A stretch of 64,000 nucleotides of DNA from Chitinophagaceae bacterium DXS (lineage in GTDB: Bacteria > Bacteroidota > Bacteroidia > Chitinophagales > Chitinophagaceae), in assembly GCA_030345135.1 (NCBI GenBank), contig CP128386.1, positions 2,939,677 through 3,003,676 on the forward strand, written 5' to 3'. Shown here in pieces: positions 18,674-27,320 of the stretch; within the stretch, counting starts at the first letter, position 1; every line of letters begins with the position of its first letter. The notes below the pieces were generated by a model. That model worked only from the letters and a program-made list of their open reading frames with translations. It ran no database searches and was not told where the DNA came from. The position numbers were made by a program, and so were the translations under genes.

Positions 18674-18815
18674 TTTGGTTTGTTTGAGTGGTTGCGGCTT
18701 GCTTAAAATTAAGCAATTATCTGCTATGTTGAGGTCAACTTGAATTGAATGATAAATCAATACGGCCGTCGCAGCATGCCATGATTGGCCCAGCCTTCAA
18801 CCAGGACGAATTTAT

Positions 18816-19529
18816 TCAGTTGGATTGAAGATGGTATTGTGATGTCGCATGTTCCACGCCACCTTGCGCGGATACAAAGCAATAGGCAATAAATTGCTCA
18901 TGATGAGAAAAGGATAAGGGCATGCCGGATTTATTATCGTCAATTAGTATATCTGGAATACCGTTCTGGTTTTTGTTGATTTGCAGATTGGCTGAAGGAA
19001 AAAGTTCTTTTAATTGCTTTAGCGTAAGTTCTCTTACTTCCAGATGCTGAAAAGCATAATCATAGCTTTTAATACGAGAGATACCCCATTGAATATGCAT
19101 AAAACCATCTCCGTTGGTGACAACTGAATGAATGAATTCATTACTTACCAATGATCTGCTGCGGAAAGAAATTTCATCATACACAGCAATGCATTCGAAT
19201 GAATGATTTGGATTAAATCCCTTTGCACTGATCTTGTTTGTGGTAAAAGTAACAACAGGCTGACCTTTTGGAAGATCAACCTGCTCAATGATTATTTTTT
19301 TTGGAGAAAAAATGAGTTCTGTATTATTTCTCTTATGACATTTGTAAACCGATTCCTTTACTGACCATAGCAGCCATGCAAAGTGTTCAAAAGGAAGAAT
19401 TGCAGCAAACGTTTCATCGTAAAGATCAACTTCTTCCTGTGTAAGAAATTTAGAGTAAAACCTTGCCTGCTTTGTCCGCGTGGCGTCTATGCTTTTTAAG
19501 CTAATAATATCATTCCCGACACTTATCAA
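18816..19529 (-). CDS. Sfp-type 4'-phosphopantetheinyl transferase
   Basis: GNDIISLKSI (Mg-binding Asp near residue 7) and LLWSVKESVYKCHKR (the W-x-x-KE-x-x-x-K motif) are the AcpS/Sfp-superfamily signatures, and at 237 aa the protein is of Sfp size. The enzyme moves phosphopantetheine from CoA to the active Ser of carrier proteins. Its ATG overlaps the stop of the ACP gene by 4 bases, so this ACP is the obvious substrate. A second, AcpS-type transferase lies at the far end of the cluster (46818-47192). It is the last gene of the minus-strand block fabI-fabZ-KS-ACP-PPTase. Confidence 0.85.
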   Translation of the reverse strand: MISVGNDIISLKSIDATRTKQARFYSKFLTQEEVDLYDETFAAILPFEHFAWLLWSVKESVYKCHKRNNTELIFSPKKIIIEQVDLPKGQPVVTFTTNKISAKGFNPNHSFECIAVYDEISFRSRSLVSNEFIHSVVTNGDGFMHIQWGISRIKSYDYAFQHLEVRELTLKQLKELFPSANLQINKNQNGIPDILIDDNKSGMPLSFSHHEQFIAYCFVSAQGGVEHATSQYHLQSN

Positions 19530-19783
19530 CTTTTCTCTTTCATTTTTTCCAGGATGACATCAATGCAGCTTCCCACATTGTGAATTTTTTCTGCAGAGTC
19601 CATGTCAATTTCAATATCATATTTGTTTTCGGCATCAATAATAATGTCAACAAGGTTGGCAGAGTTAATTTTCAGGTCTTTTATCAAATCAGTTTCATCA
19701 GTAATTGAATTGAGAGCCTCTTTGTTAACCATATAGGGCGATAATACTTTCTTAAGTTCATCCAGGATTACTTGTCTATCCAT
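19526..19783 (-). CDS. Acyl carrier protein (85 aa)
   Basis: This is an 85-residue four-helix carrier protein. The phosphopantetheine site is read as Ser41 in LKINSANLVDIIIDAE, where the usual Asp-Ser-Leu is Asn-Ser-Ala. Helix III is acidic as expected (YDIEIDMDSAEKIH). It lies 4 bases after the KS gene and overlaps the PPTase gene. The changed site may explain why a dedicated PPTase is translationally coupled to it; that is inference. It is one of two ACPs in the cluster. Confidence 0.85.
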   Translation of the reverse strand: MDRQVILDELKKVLSPYMVNKEALNSITDETDLIKDLKINSANLVDIIIDAENKYDIEIDMDSAEKIHNVGSCIDVILEKMKEKS

Positions 19784-19787
19784 TTTA

Positions 19788-21056
19788 TTATTTAAATTTT
19801 GAAAAAATTAAACATGTGTTCACATCTCCAAAGCCAAAATTAGCTTTCGCCGCAATATTAATCTCTTTATTTATACGCTGGGTAGGCAAAGAATTAACAC
19901 TTACAATATTTGTAATATCCGGGTTGGGATCTTCTAAATTGATATTTGGGTGAACAAATTTGTGCATGATCTGCAAAATTACGGCAACAATTTCAATAGA
20001 CCCAGCTGCACTAAGGCAATGTCCGATCATTGATTTTAACGAATTGGTCAATGGAAATTCGTCACCTCTTCTGTTTAATGTGGACGCCCAGCTCTCTATT
20101 TCCATTTTGTCAGCAGCTGTCGCGGTTAAATGGCCGCTGATCAGGTCAATCTCCTGAGGCAATACACCAGAATTATGCAGGGCATTTGTTATACAACTCG
20201 CTATTCCTTTGGGATTGGGCGCGGTCATTGTACCGCCGTCTCTTTGTCCGCCGGAATTGGTGTCACCACCAAGAATTTCTGCATAAATCGTTGCGTTGCG
20301 GGCAAGCGCAAATTCAAGATCTTCAATAACCAAAGCGCCGGCGCCAGATCCGGGAATAAAGCCATTGGCTGTGGCACTCATTGGTCTGGAGGCTTTTTCA
20401 GGTTCATCATTGAACTTTCTTGCGAGTACACGCATTGAATCAAAAGCACCGAAAATATAGGGGTCTATATATTCATTGCTACCCACCACCATCCGTTTGG
20501 CTATGCCATGTTTAATATATTCGTAGCCCATTAAAACAGCCTGAGAGCCCGTTGCACAGGCAGCGGAATTGGTAATTACCCGGTTTCCAAGGCCTAAAAG
20601 ACCGGAAATGTAAGCTGTTGCGCCGCTGTTCATGAGTTGTTCCACCATGCGGGAACCAAGTTTTCTCGCCTGTTTTGCATCTACATACGAGATAACCCTT
20701 TTCATTGCCTCGGTATCAGCCACACTGTTGCCGAAAACACAGCCGGTTTCCCAACGTATTTCATTCGATTCAAGCGTATTACCTGCATCCAGCCAGGCAT
20801 CAGCGGCAGCTTTAATGGCATATCCGATTGTACTTGCTTTTAAGCCATACATCGCCACATCTGAAAGATAACCTTTCAGATCCTCCAGTTCAAATGGTGG
20901 CACACCGCAAACCTGGGAATTAAAATTCAGCTCTTTGTATTGAGGTACGAATTTTAAACCGGATATGCCGTTTTGTATCGCATGCAAGAAGGCGGGAATG
21001 CCCACTCCGTTCGGAGAAACAACGCCTAAACCCGTTACAACCACGCGCCGACTCAT
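19788..21056 (-). CDS. Beta-ketoacyl-ACP synthase (FabF-like), complete active site
   Basis: The 422-aa thiolase-fold condensing enzyme carries all three catalytic residues: Cys167 (NSAACATGSQ), His309 (SGHLTATAAD) and His346 (SMIGHCLSAAG). The middle motif is GHLTAT rather than HGTGT, marking it as distant from housekeeping FabF. The start RRVVVTGLGVVSPNG is canonical. It sits between the FabZ-like and ACP genes and should extend acyl chains on that ACP, either for the polyene or for the fatty acyl precursor of the dialkylresorcinol; the sequence does not decide which. Confidence 0.9.
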   Translation of the reverse strand: MSRRVVVTGLGVVSPNGVGIPAFLHAIQNGISGLKFVPQYKELNFNSQVCGVPPFELEDLKGYLSDVAMYGLKASTIGYAIKAAADAWLDAGNTLESNEIRWETGCVFGNSVADTEAMKRVISYVDAKQARKLGSRMVEQLMNSGATAYISGLLGLGNRVITNSAACATGSQAVLMGYEYIKHGIAKRMVVGSNEYIDPYIFGAFDSMRVLARKFNDEPEKASRPMSATANGFIPGSGAGALVIEDLEFALARNATIYAEILGGDTNSGGQRDGGTMTAPNPKGIASCITNALHNSGVLPQEIDLISGHLTATAADKMEIESWASTLNRRGDEFPLTNSLKSMIGHCLSAAGSIEIVAVILQIMHKFVHPNINLEDPNPDITNIVSVNSLPTQRINKEINIAAKANFGFGDVNTCLIFSKFK

Positions 21057-21072
21057 ATAATATATTTCACTT

Positions 21073-21516
21073 TTAAACTAACTTTTTTATAATTCCCGCA
21101 AACATCCCTCTGGCTATCAATTCCTTGTCTTCGTTATGCATTTCAACATAGCATTTAAGCTTTCCGAAACGAAAATATTCTTTTTTAGAGATTACTGTCA
21201 CTTTTTGCCCCGGCAATACCATTTTAAAAAAAGAAACATCTGTAGATGTCAGGAGCGGGATCACCTGTTCATTTTCGCTTTTCAGCTCTTTTTGAATAAA
21301 GAAAATGCCCAGGACCACCAAGCCAATTTGTGCCATTATTTCAGTTATGATCACACCCGGCGTTACCGGATTGCCTACAAAATGATCCTCATAAAAGAAA
21401 GCATCGGGTCGCAGTGTATAGTTGCCAGTAACGCCGTTTTCATCAATAGCCAAAATGTTGTCAACAAATCTGAATGACGACTTATAAGGCAGATAATTTA
21501 AAAGGTCATTATGCAT
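21073..21516 (-). CDS. FabZ-like 3-hydroxyacyl-ACP dehydratase (147 aa)
   Basis: The ATG at 21516 (MHNDLLNYLPYKSSFRFVD) is preferred over a TTG at 21525. The hotdog signature DHFVGNPVTPGVIITEIMAQ keeps the catalytic His45 and Glu59. FabZ enzymes remove water from 3-hydroxyacyl-ACP. Together with the KS and the FabI-like reductase it makes an almost complete elongation module. It lies 16 bases before the KS gene. It is the only one of three hotdog proteins in this cluster that keeps both catalytic residues. Confidence 0.85.
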   Translation of the reverse strand: MHNDLLNYLPYKSSFRFVDNILAIDENGVTGNYTLRPDAFFYEDHFVGNPVTPGVIITEIMAQIGLVVLGIFFIQKELKSENEQVIPLLTSTDVSFFKMVLPGQKVTVISKKEYFRFGKLKCYVEMHNEDKELIARGMFAGIIKKLV

Positions 21517-21541
21517 GGAAATCAATTATTGAAGACTGAAA

Positions 21542-21626
21542 TTTGAGATTTGAAATTTTATTTAGTGTTTAAAACATTTGATTTTGGCATTCGTATGATA
21601 TCTAATTTGAAATTTCCAATCTCAAA
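21542..21626. repeat. Inverted repeat between the FabI-like and FabZ-like genes
   Basis: The arm TTTGAGATTTGAAATTT (21542-21558) pairs with AAATTTCCAATCTCAAA (21610-21626), with one mismatch in 17. It fills the 120-base gap inside the operon, where a transcript could form a hairpin, possibly a processing or attenuation site. Confidence 0.75.
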
Positions 21627-21636
21627 TCCAATAAAT

Positions 21637-22440
21637 TCATTTGCAATGTTCTCCACCGTCAACATGTATCAGTGCCCCATTTATCCATAACGCTTCCGGT
21701 AAACATAAAAGATAAATAACGTTTGCAACATCTTGCGGCGTAGTGATCCTTCCTAACGGATTGCGGCTTGACGTAAACTCAGCCAGTTGTTTACTTCCGG
21801 GAATCTTTTTAAAAGATGGCGTTTCGGTCACTCCTGCCTGAATAATATTTGTCCTTAGTCCGAAACGTGCAAACTCAACTGCCATATAAGTGGCCAGGCT
21901 TTCCAGCGAAGCCTTGGCAACCGAAACCGCAGCATAACTTTCCCAGTATTTATGAGCACCTTCACTGGTTAAACCGATGACTCTGGCGTCATCACTAAAA
22001 AGATCTTCTGCGAGGAGTATTCTTGTCCAGTCCAGCAGACTATTACTCATTGCATATGTGGTGAGCTGGAGATCTTCAATAGAGAGCGTTTCACCAGGGT
22101 TTCTTTCTTCTGCTGCCAACGGTTTCAGATTACCGCGGGCTATTGAATGCAACAACAGTTTAACTGATTTCTTTGGGAAACCTACATTCTGTAATCCTTT
22201 GATAAATGATGTACGCCCATCTTCTGTAAGCGCATTAATGTTATAAGGCAGAACCTTTACATCATTTTTTCCGGCAATATCTGACAGCTGAAGTTTTATT
22301 TGTTTTTCGGCAGCATGCGTTTCCCTGTACAATAAAGCAATGTTCATTCCATTGGCAGCAAGTTTTTCAATGGCCGCATAACCAAAGCCGCTGGAGCCAC
22401 CAAGTATTATTGCCCACTGGTCGGGAAATTGTTTATTCAC
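21637..22440 (-). CDS. FabI-like enoyl-ACP reductase / SDR (267 aa)
   Basis: The nucleotide-binding stretch IILGGSSGFGYAAIEKL and LLLHSIARG match FabI-type reductases, and the active-site pair is Tyr169-x6-Lys176 (SYAAVSVAKASLES), the FabI spacing rather than the Tyr-x3-Lys of ordinary SDRs. Such enzymes reduce trans-2-enoyl-ACP with NAD(P)H. A saturating reductase is not needed for a polyene, so it more likely serves the saturated chain of the dialkylresorcinol (inference). The start is GTG at 22440. It is the first gene of the minus-strand block; its promoter should lie in the repeat-filled spacer shared with the divergent darA-darB block. Confidence 0.8.
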   Translation of the reverse strand: MNKQFPDQWAIILGGSSGFGYAAIEKLAANGMNIALLYRETHAAEKQIKLQLSDIAGKNDVKVLPYNINALTEDGRTSFIKGLQNVGFPKKSVKLLLHSIARGNLKPLAAEERNPGETLSIEDLQLTTYAMSNSLLDWTRILLAEDLFSDDARVIGLTSEGAHKYWESYAAVSVAKASLESLATYMAVEFARFGLRTNIIQAGVTETPSFKKIPGSKQLAEFTSSRNPLGRITTPQDVANVIYLLCLPEALWINGALIHVDGGEHCK

Positions 22441-22521
22441 GTGAACTATTTAAAGTTGTTAGATAATGCGTTCTGCCAAAACAGGCTGCAAGTAAATGAA
22501 TTTCTTAATATAAAGCTAAAA

Positions 22522-23122
22522 GAGCTGTGAGCTATCAGCTATGAGCTGTCAGCTTTTCTTCGCACCAGTAGGATAGGTAAGCAATTAAATTGTCATTTCC
22601 CCGAAGGTTTTGATAACGTTTGTATTCCCTCTGCGCCTTTGCTTCTTTGCGTGAATTAGCTGTAAGCTATCAGCTATGAGCTATTAGCTGTTCTTCTCAC
22701 CAATAGGCCTCAACAACTATTGAAAATTATCATTTACCCAGGGGGTTTGATGACATTTGTATTCTCTCTGCGCCTTTGCTTCTTTGCGTAAATCAGCTGT
22801 GAGCTATCAGCTTTTCTTCGCATCTGTAGGGATCAGTAAGTAATTAAATTGTCGTCCCTCCTAAGGTTTTGATGACGTTTGTATTCCTTCTCCGCCTTTG
22901 CTTCTTTGCGTTCTTTGCGTGAAACTAGCTACGAGCTATCAGCTTTCAGCGATCAGCTATACCACATGTCGAAAGAAACTTGTCAACCATGAGGTAGCCG
23001 TCATTCCTGAAGTCGTTTTGATCTCTCCAGTAATTTCGCTGCGTCGCCGCCTCTTCGCGTCCGCTGCGTGAAACAAACTGTGAGCTATCAGCTTTAAGCA
23101 TTGAGCTTTAGGCTTTAAGCTT
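22522..23122. repeat. Four imperfect ~130-150-bp direct repeats filling a divergent promoter region
   Basis: Units begin near 22522, 22659, 22796 and 22928, with a partial fifth at 23079. Each opens with a variant of GCTGTGAGCTATCAGC, runs through a less conserved middle, and ends with a variant of CTGCGCCTTTGCTTCTTTGC plus GTGAA. The fourth unit is the most diverged. They occupy the ~700-base gap between the FabI-like block and the darA-darB block. No ORF is supported here. AGCTATCAGC-like words recur at 61726-61766. Confidence 0.8.
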
Positions 23123-23133
23123 CTCTAAAACCT

Positions 23134-23141
23134 TATATTTG
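23134..23141 (+). promoter_or_regulatory. Possible -7 box (TATATTTG) of the plus-strand pigment block
   Basis: TATATTTG fits the Bacteroidota TAnnTTTG box and ends 8 bases before the ATG at 23150. No TTG lies at the expected ~19-base distance. Transcription from it would give an almost leaderless mRNA. Weak evidence. Confidence 0.25.
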
Positions 23142-23149
23142 CCACCGAT

Positions 23150-23644
23150 ATGAAATGGAAAATAGTTTTATGTTTTTTGCTGGCAGCAGTTTTTTCGTTT
23201 AATGCACTTCAGGCTCTTCCGTTGTCACAGGGTTTTGATAAGGCTGCATTTTATCGCACAATGAAAGATGGCAACGTTGATGATATTGACAATGAATTAT
23301 CACGCGTAGACGCTTCTTCGTTTAGCGAGAAAGATGCTTACAAAGGAACCTTACAGATGAAAAAAGCTGGCATGATAAAAAAGGCAAAGGATAAGATGGA
23401 CCTGTTTAAAAGCGGCCGTATTAAACTGGAAACCGCGCTGCATGGCGATCCCAATAATACCGAATACCGTTTTTTAAGACTGATGATACAGGAGCATGCT
23501 CCAAAGGTTACGAAGTACAAATCCCAGTTAGATGAAGACAGCGAATACATCAAGAAAAACTATAACAAGCTAAGTCCGGATGTTCAGGAAATAGTCAAAG
23601 ACTACAGCAAGAGCTCAGCTATTTTACATCCTGAAGATTTTTAA
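23150..23644 (+). CDS. Secreted/periplasmic hypothetical protein (164 aa)
   Basis: A clear signal peptide (MKWKIVLCFLLAAVFSFNALQA) is followed by ~140 residues of charged alpha helix (KKAGMIKKAKDKMDLFKSG, EYRFLRLMIQEH), probably a small helical-repeat fold. The family is not named, but small exported proteins of this type accompany darA-darB in Bacteroidota clusters as I recall them. It is the first gene of the plus-strand block, 12 bases before darA. It could act in pigment transfer through the periplasm (inference). Confidence 0.7.
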   Translation: MKWKIVLCFLLAAVFSFNALQALPLSQGFDKAAFYRTMKDGNVDDIDNELSRVDASSFSEKDAYKGTLQMKKAGMIKKAKDKMDLFKSGRIKLETALHGDPNNTEYRFLRLMIQEHAPKVTKYKSQLDEDSEYIKKNYNKLSPDVQEIVKDYSKSSAILHPEDF

Positions 23645-23656
23645 CCTGCCGCAGAT

Positions 23657-24556
23657 ATGCAAAAAAAAGTATTGGCTGTTTACTATTCACAATCCGGACA
23701 GTTAGGAGAAATTATTGATAATTTTTGCGAACCGCTTATTCAAGCCGGCGCATCGGTGGAAAAAGTGAGAATCAGGCTAAAGAATGATTATCCTTTTCCC
23801 TGGACAGGTAAACGATTTTTTAGCGTAATGCCCGATTGCGTTTTGGGGACCATTGCAGAACTGGAACCTTTTCAACTCCAATCAGCATCCTATGATCTTG
23901 TAATCCTCGGCTACCAGGCATGGTTTTTATCGCCAAGTATTCCGTTCAATTCAATGATGCATCATCCTGCGTTACTAAACGTGCTAAAAGATGCTCCGGT
24001 TATTACGGTAACTGGTGCCAGAAACATGTGGGTGAACGCATTCGAAAAAATTAAAAAGCTTATCAATAATGCGGGAGCAAAACACGTGGGAACAATAGCC
24101 CTGGTAGATAAGCATCTTAATCTTGTGAGTATTTTCACTATTTTTCATTGGATGATTGGTGGAAGGAAAACAAAATATTTGGGCTTTTTTCCCAGGCCCG
24201 GGGTTTCTCCAGAAGATATAGCAAACACTAAAATATTCGGCGAAACAACATTGTCTTATCTTCAAAAAAATGAATGGAATGGCCTGAAGGAAGAGCTGAT
24301 TGAGAAAAAAGCGGTGGTTCCAAAATTCCATTTATTGTTTATGGAATCGAAGGCTGGAGTAATGTTTAAGATATGGGCCAACATTATTGCAAAAAGCAAA
24401 AAAAGGGATATATTGCTTGTAGCATTTAAATATTATCTTTTAATTGCGCTCTTTATATTTGCGCCCATTGTATTTATTATCGACCTGCTGTTCTTTAAGC
24501 CATTTCTGTCAAGATATGTCAGAAGAAAAAAAGAAGCTTGTCTAAAATTGAATTAA
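23657..24556 (+). CDS. darA: Dialkylresorcinol condensing enzyme DarA
   Basis: The N-terminus KKVLAVYYSQSGQLGEIID is a flavodoxin-like start seen in DarA proteins. A hydrophobic segment near the C-terminus (YYLLIALFIFAPIVFIIDLLFF) suggests membrane attachment. The length (299 aa) fits DarA. In flexirubin and dialkylresorcinol pathways DarA joins two beta-keto acyl units and cyclises them to the ring; DarB supplies the beta-keto product. darB begins 11 bases later. I base the name on family recognition plus the DarA-DarB pairing. Confidence 0.85.
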   Translation: MQKKVLAVYYSQSGQLGEIIDNFCEPLIQAGASVEKVRIRLKNDYPFPWTGKRFFSVMPDCVLGTIAELEPFQLQSASYDLVILGYQAWFLSPSIPFNSMMHHPALLNVLKDAPVITVTGARNMWVNAFEKIKKLINNAGAKHVGTIALVDKHLNLVSIFTIFHWMIGGRKTKYLGFFPRPGVSPEDIANTKIFGETTLSYLQKNEWNGLKEELIEKKAVVPKFHLLFMESKAGVMFKIWANIIAKSKKRDILLVAFKYYLLIALFIFAPIVFIIDLLFFKPFLSRYVRRKKEACLKLN

Positions 24557-24567
24557 TTAGAAATACT

Positions 24568-25716
24568 ATGTCTCTTAACGAGGTTTATATCACAAACACT
24601 TCCATTTTTCTACCCAATGATCCGGTCTCCAATGATGACATGGAATTATATCTCGGTTACATAAATGGCAAGCCATCCAAATCCAAAAAGATTGTATTGC
24701 GCAATAATGGCATTCAGACCAGGTATTATGCATTAACAAAAGAAGGCAAGGCTACACACACCAACGCTGAAATGACGGCGCAGGCTGTGCGTAATCTTTT
24801 TGATAATGATCCGGAGAAGTTGAAAGAAATTGAGCTGCTGTCTTGCGGTACTTCCTCTCCTGATCAGATGATGCCTTCACATGGTGTAATGGTGCATGGC
24901 AATCTTCCTGAGACAAGTGCGATGGAAGTAGTGTCACCAGCAGGTGTTTGTTGTGCCGGCATGCATGCTTTCAAATATGCATATATGGCCGTTAAGACGG
25001 GCGATGTAAAAAATGCTGTGGCTACCGGGTCTGAAAGATTTTCCGGATCGCTTGTCGCCAATGCATTTGACGAAGAAGCACATAAACTGGAGGCTTTAAA
25101 TGAAAATCCTTTTATCAGTTTTGATAAAGAATTTTTGCGTTGGATGCTTTCAGACGGCGCCGCTGCATTCGCTATGAGTGATAAACCAAATGAAGAAGGT
25201 TTGAGCTTGCGTGTTGACTGGGTTGAAGGTGTTTCCTATGCAAACGAAATGGAAACCTGTATGTACATGGCCGGTGAAAAGCAGGCAGACGGCTCACTCA
25301 AAGGCTATCTTGATTTTACGCCCGAGGAAATTATGACCAAGTCCATCTTCAGCATAAAACAGGATATTTCTTTGTTAAGCAACAATATCGTTCCGTTAGG
25401 TGGCAAAAAAATAAAAGAAATAGCTGAACGCAGAGGTTTTGATACTGACGATATAGATTATTTTCTGCCACATATGTCGAGCGAATTTTTCCGAAGCAAG
25501 ATCTTCGACATCATGAGCGTGTTAGGCAAAACAGTTCCCTTTGAAAGATGGTTTGTCAACCTTACTAAAATGGGTAACGTCGGCGCCGCATCTGTCTACT
25601 TCATGGTGCATGAGCTTTTCAAAAGCGGCCAGTTGAAAAAAGGACAAAGACTTTTGTTATTGGTGCCGGAGAGTGCGAGGTTCTCTTATATGTATGCGAT
25701 GCTGACCGTTGTGTAA
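24568..25716 (+). CDS. darB: DarB, beta-ketoacyl-ACP synthase III-type partner of DarA
   Basis: The ATG at 24568 (MSLNEVYITNTSIFLPND) is chosen; a TTG at 24538 would overlap darA. The 382-aa protein has the KSIII triad: Cys in AGVCCAGMHA, His in FLPHMSSEF and Asn in MGNVGAAS. KSIII-like DarB condenses an acyl starter with an extender to give the beta-keto intermediate used by DarA. The adjacent darA confirms the role. Directly after the stop begins a tandem short repeat (25713-25790). Confidence 0.85.
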   Translation: MSLNEVYITNTSIFLPNDPVSNDDMELYLGYINGKPSKSKKIVLRNNGIQTRYYALTKEGKATHTNAEMTAQAVRNLFDNDPEKLKEIELLSCGTSSPDQMMPSHGVMVHGNLPETSAMEVVSPAGVCCAGMHAFKYAYMAVKTGDVKNAVATGSERFSGSLVANAFDEEAHKLEALNENPFISFDKEFLRWMLSDGAAAFAMSDKPNEEGLSLRVDWVEGVSYANEMETCMYMAGEKQADGSLKGYLDFTPEEIMTKSIFSIKQDISLLSNNIVPLGGKKIKEIAERRGFDTDDIDYFLPHMSSEFFRSKIFDIMSVLGKTVPFERWFVNLTKMGNVGAASVYFMVHELFKSGQLKKGQRLLLLVPESARFSYMYAMLTVV

Positions 25717-25790
25717 GATCGTAAGATAGTAAGACCGTAAGATAGTAAGACGCGTAAGACCGTAAGATAGTAAGATGGGTAAGAGAATGA
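25713..25790. repeat. Tandem 8-base repeat (GTAAGAnn) after darB
   Basis: About nine consecutive copies of AAGA(T/C)(A/C)GT-like units begin at the darB stop codon. The same words occur after the FkbM-like gene (14989-15042). The remainder of the spacer to 25909 has AT-rich text, including TTTTAAGCTTTGGGCTTTACGC, related to the repeat family at 13.3 and 47.3 kb. Confidence 0.8.
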
Positions 25791-25909
25791 TTTGAAATGT
25801 GTAGAAAGATGGAGATTGAAGAGTTTTGGTTTTGGGTTTTAAGCTTTGGGCTTTACGCTTCCTTCGTGTTTCTCAGTGCCGCCGTGCCCCCGTGGTTTAA
25901 AAACTTGTT

Positions 25910-26317
25910 ATGAAAAAAGAAGATGTTCCGCAAAACGTGAGTTCATTGGGTAAGATAACAACCGAAGTTTGTTATGCTACCGATGCGAGTGGAAACTACA
26001 CCACGCAGCAAAGCCGTGGTTGGGAGGTTAAGATTGATGCGCTGAACGTAACCTGGGAAGACATACAAAAGAAAGTAGAAGCCGCCAAGCAGCGCGTATT
26101 GAATAATGAAGTTAGTCCCATCGCATTCTTTATTGAAAGAAGTGTAATGGATATTAATATTCTCTCAGGATATACAGGGTTTTGGAAATGGCAGATTAAA
26201 AGACATCTTAAGCCTGCTGTATTTAAAAAACTGTCGCAAAAAAAATTAGCTAAATACGCCGAGGTTTTCAATGTTTCGGTAGATGAACTAAAAAGCATGG
26301 ATGTGCATGAACAATAA
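25910..26317 (+). CDS. Conserved-looking small protein of the pigment cluster (135 aa)
   Basis: I do not recognise a named domain. It is soluble, with an N-terminal part of short strands and a C-terminal basic helical half (KWQIKRHLKPAVFKKLSQ, YAEVFNVSVDELKSMD) that looks like a helix-turn-helix-like end. Its last codons overlap the next gene by 17 bases, so the two are translationally coupled. I recall a similar small gene between darB and the BtrH-like gene in other Bacteroidota pigment clusters. Confidence 0.7.
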   Translation: MKKEDVPQNVSSLGKITTEVCYATDASGNYTTQQSRGWEVKIDALNVTWEDIQKKVEAAKQRVLNNEVSPIAFFIERSVMDINILSGYTGFWKWQIKRHLKPAVFKKLSQKKLAKYAEVFNVSVDELKSMDVHEQ

Positions 26318-27320
26318 TTTTGAACATATACAGGCTGCACATTGTGAGAGTGGCGTAACAAGAAATTTATTAAAGAACATAGGGATTAATAAAATGACCG
26401 AGCCGCTTGCTTTTGGTATAGGCTCAGGACTGTTTTTTGTTTATATTCCTTTTATCAAGATCAACAACGGACCCGCCATTGCTTTCAGGTCTATGCCGGG
26501 AATTATTTTTAAGCAAACCTGTCATTCATTAGGGATTCACGTTGAGCGGAAGAAGTTTTCTTCCCGTGAAAAGGCCCAGCAGTTCTTAGATGATCGCCTT
26601 GCTGAAGGCAAAGCAGTAGGTTGCCAGGTTGGTGTATACTATCTCCCCTACTTTCCGAAGGAATACCGCTTCCATTTTAATGCACATAATTTAATTGTAT
26701 TTGATAAGGAAGGTGATAACTATATTGTAAGTGATCCTATTATGGACCAGGTAACTTCAATGACAAGTTACCAGTTGGAGCGTGTTAGATTTGCGAAAGG
26801 AGCATTGGCTCCAAGAGGGCAGCTTTACTATGCAGAGACAAATCATGAAGTTACCGACGAGCAAATGAAGAAAGCCATTCAGCATGGCATCAAAAAGAAT
26901 GTATTTAATATGCTTCGCATCCCCGGGCCTATTGCAGGCGTAAAGGGCATACGTTTTACTGCAAATAAAATAAAACACTGGCGCGACAAATTCGGACTTG
27001 AAAAAGCAGGTTTGTACCTGGCGCAACTGGTGCGCATGCAGGAAGAGATTGGAACCGGTGGTGGTGGCTTTCGCTATATATATGCCGCGTTTTTGCAAGA
27101 GGCACATGCCTATCATAACAACGACGAATTGCTGAAGATCTCAGAAGAGTTCACCAAATCAGGTGATCTGTGGCGCACATCCGCGGTACAGGCTGCCGGT
27201 ATTTACAAAGGCAGATTGGGAACTCAGCAGGATTTTAATGTGATGGGCGACTATCTTCTCGAGATAGCAGAAATTGAAAAGCAGGCTTTTGAAGCTTTAT
27301 CCAAACTAAAATGGCAGTAA
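26301..27320 (+). CDS. BtrH-like protein (BtrH N-terminal domain plus DUF4872-like)
   Basis: The 339-aa protein shows the BtrH N-terminal pattern: HCESGVTRNLLKNIG near the start (candidate Cys nucleophile), FHFNAHNLIVFDKEGD (candidate His) and VSDPIMD (candidate Asp), the layout of a papain-like acyltransferase. In butirosin synthesis BtrH transfers an acyl group from its ACP to the aminoglycoside. Here an ACP-to-acceptor acyl transfer is plausible, for example joining the polyene acyl group to the resorcinol (inference). It overlaps both neighbours, by 17 and 10 bases. Two in-frame ATGs (26301, 26307) are possible starts. Confidence 0.75.
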   Translation: MCMNNNFEHIQAAHCESGVTRNLLKNIGINKMTEPLAFGIGSGLFFVYIPFIKINNGPAIAFRSMPGIIFKQTCHSLGIHVERKKFSSREKAQQFLDDRLAEGKAVGCQVGVYYLPYFPKEYRFHFNAHNLIVFDKEGDNYIVSDPIMDQVTSMTSYQLERVRFAKGALAPRGQLYYAETNHEVTDEQMKKAIQHGIKKNVFNMLRIPGPIAGVKGIRFTANKIKHWRDKFGLEKAGLYLAQLVRMQEEIGTGGGGFRYIYAAFLQEAHAYHNNDELLKISEEFTKSGDLWRTSAVQAAGIYKGRLGTQQDFNVMGDYLLEIAEIEKQAFEALSKLKWQ

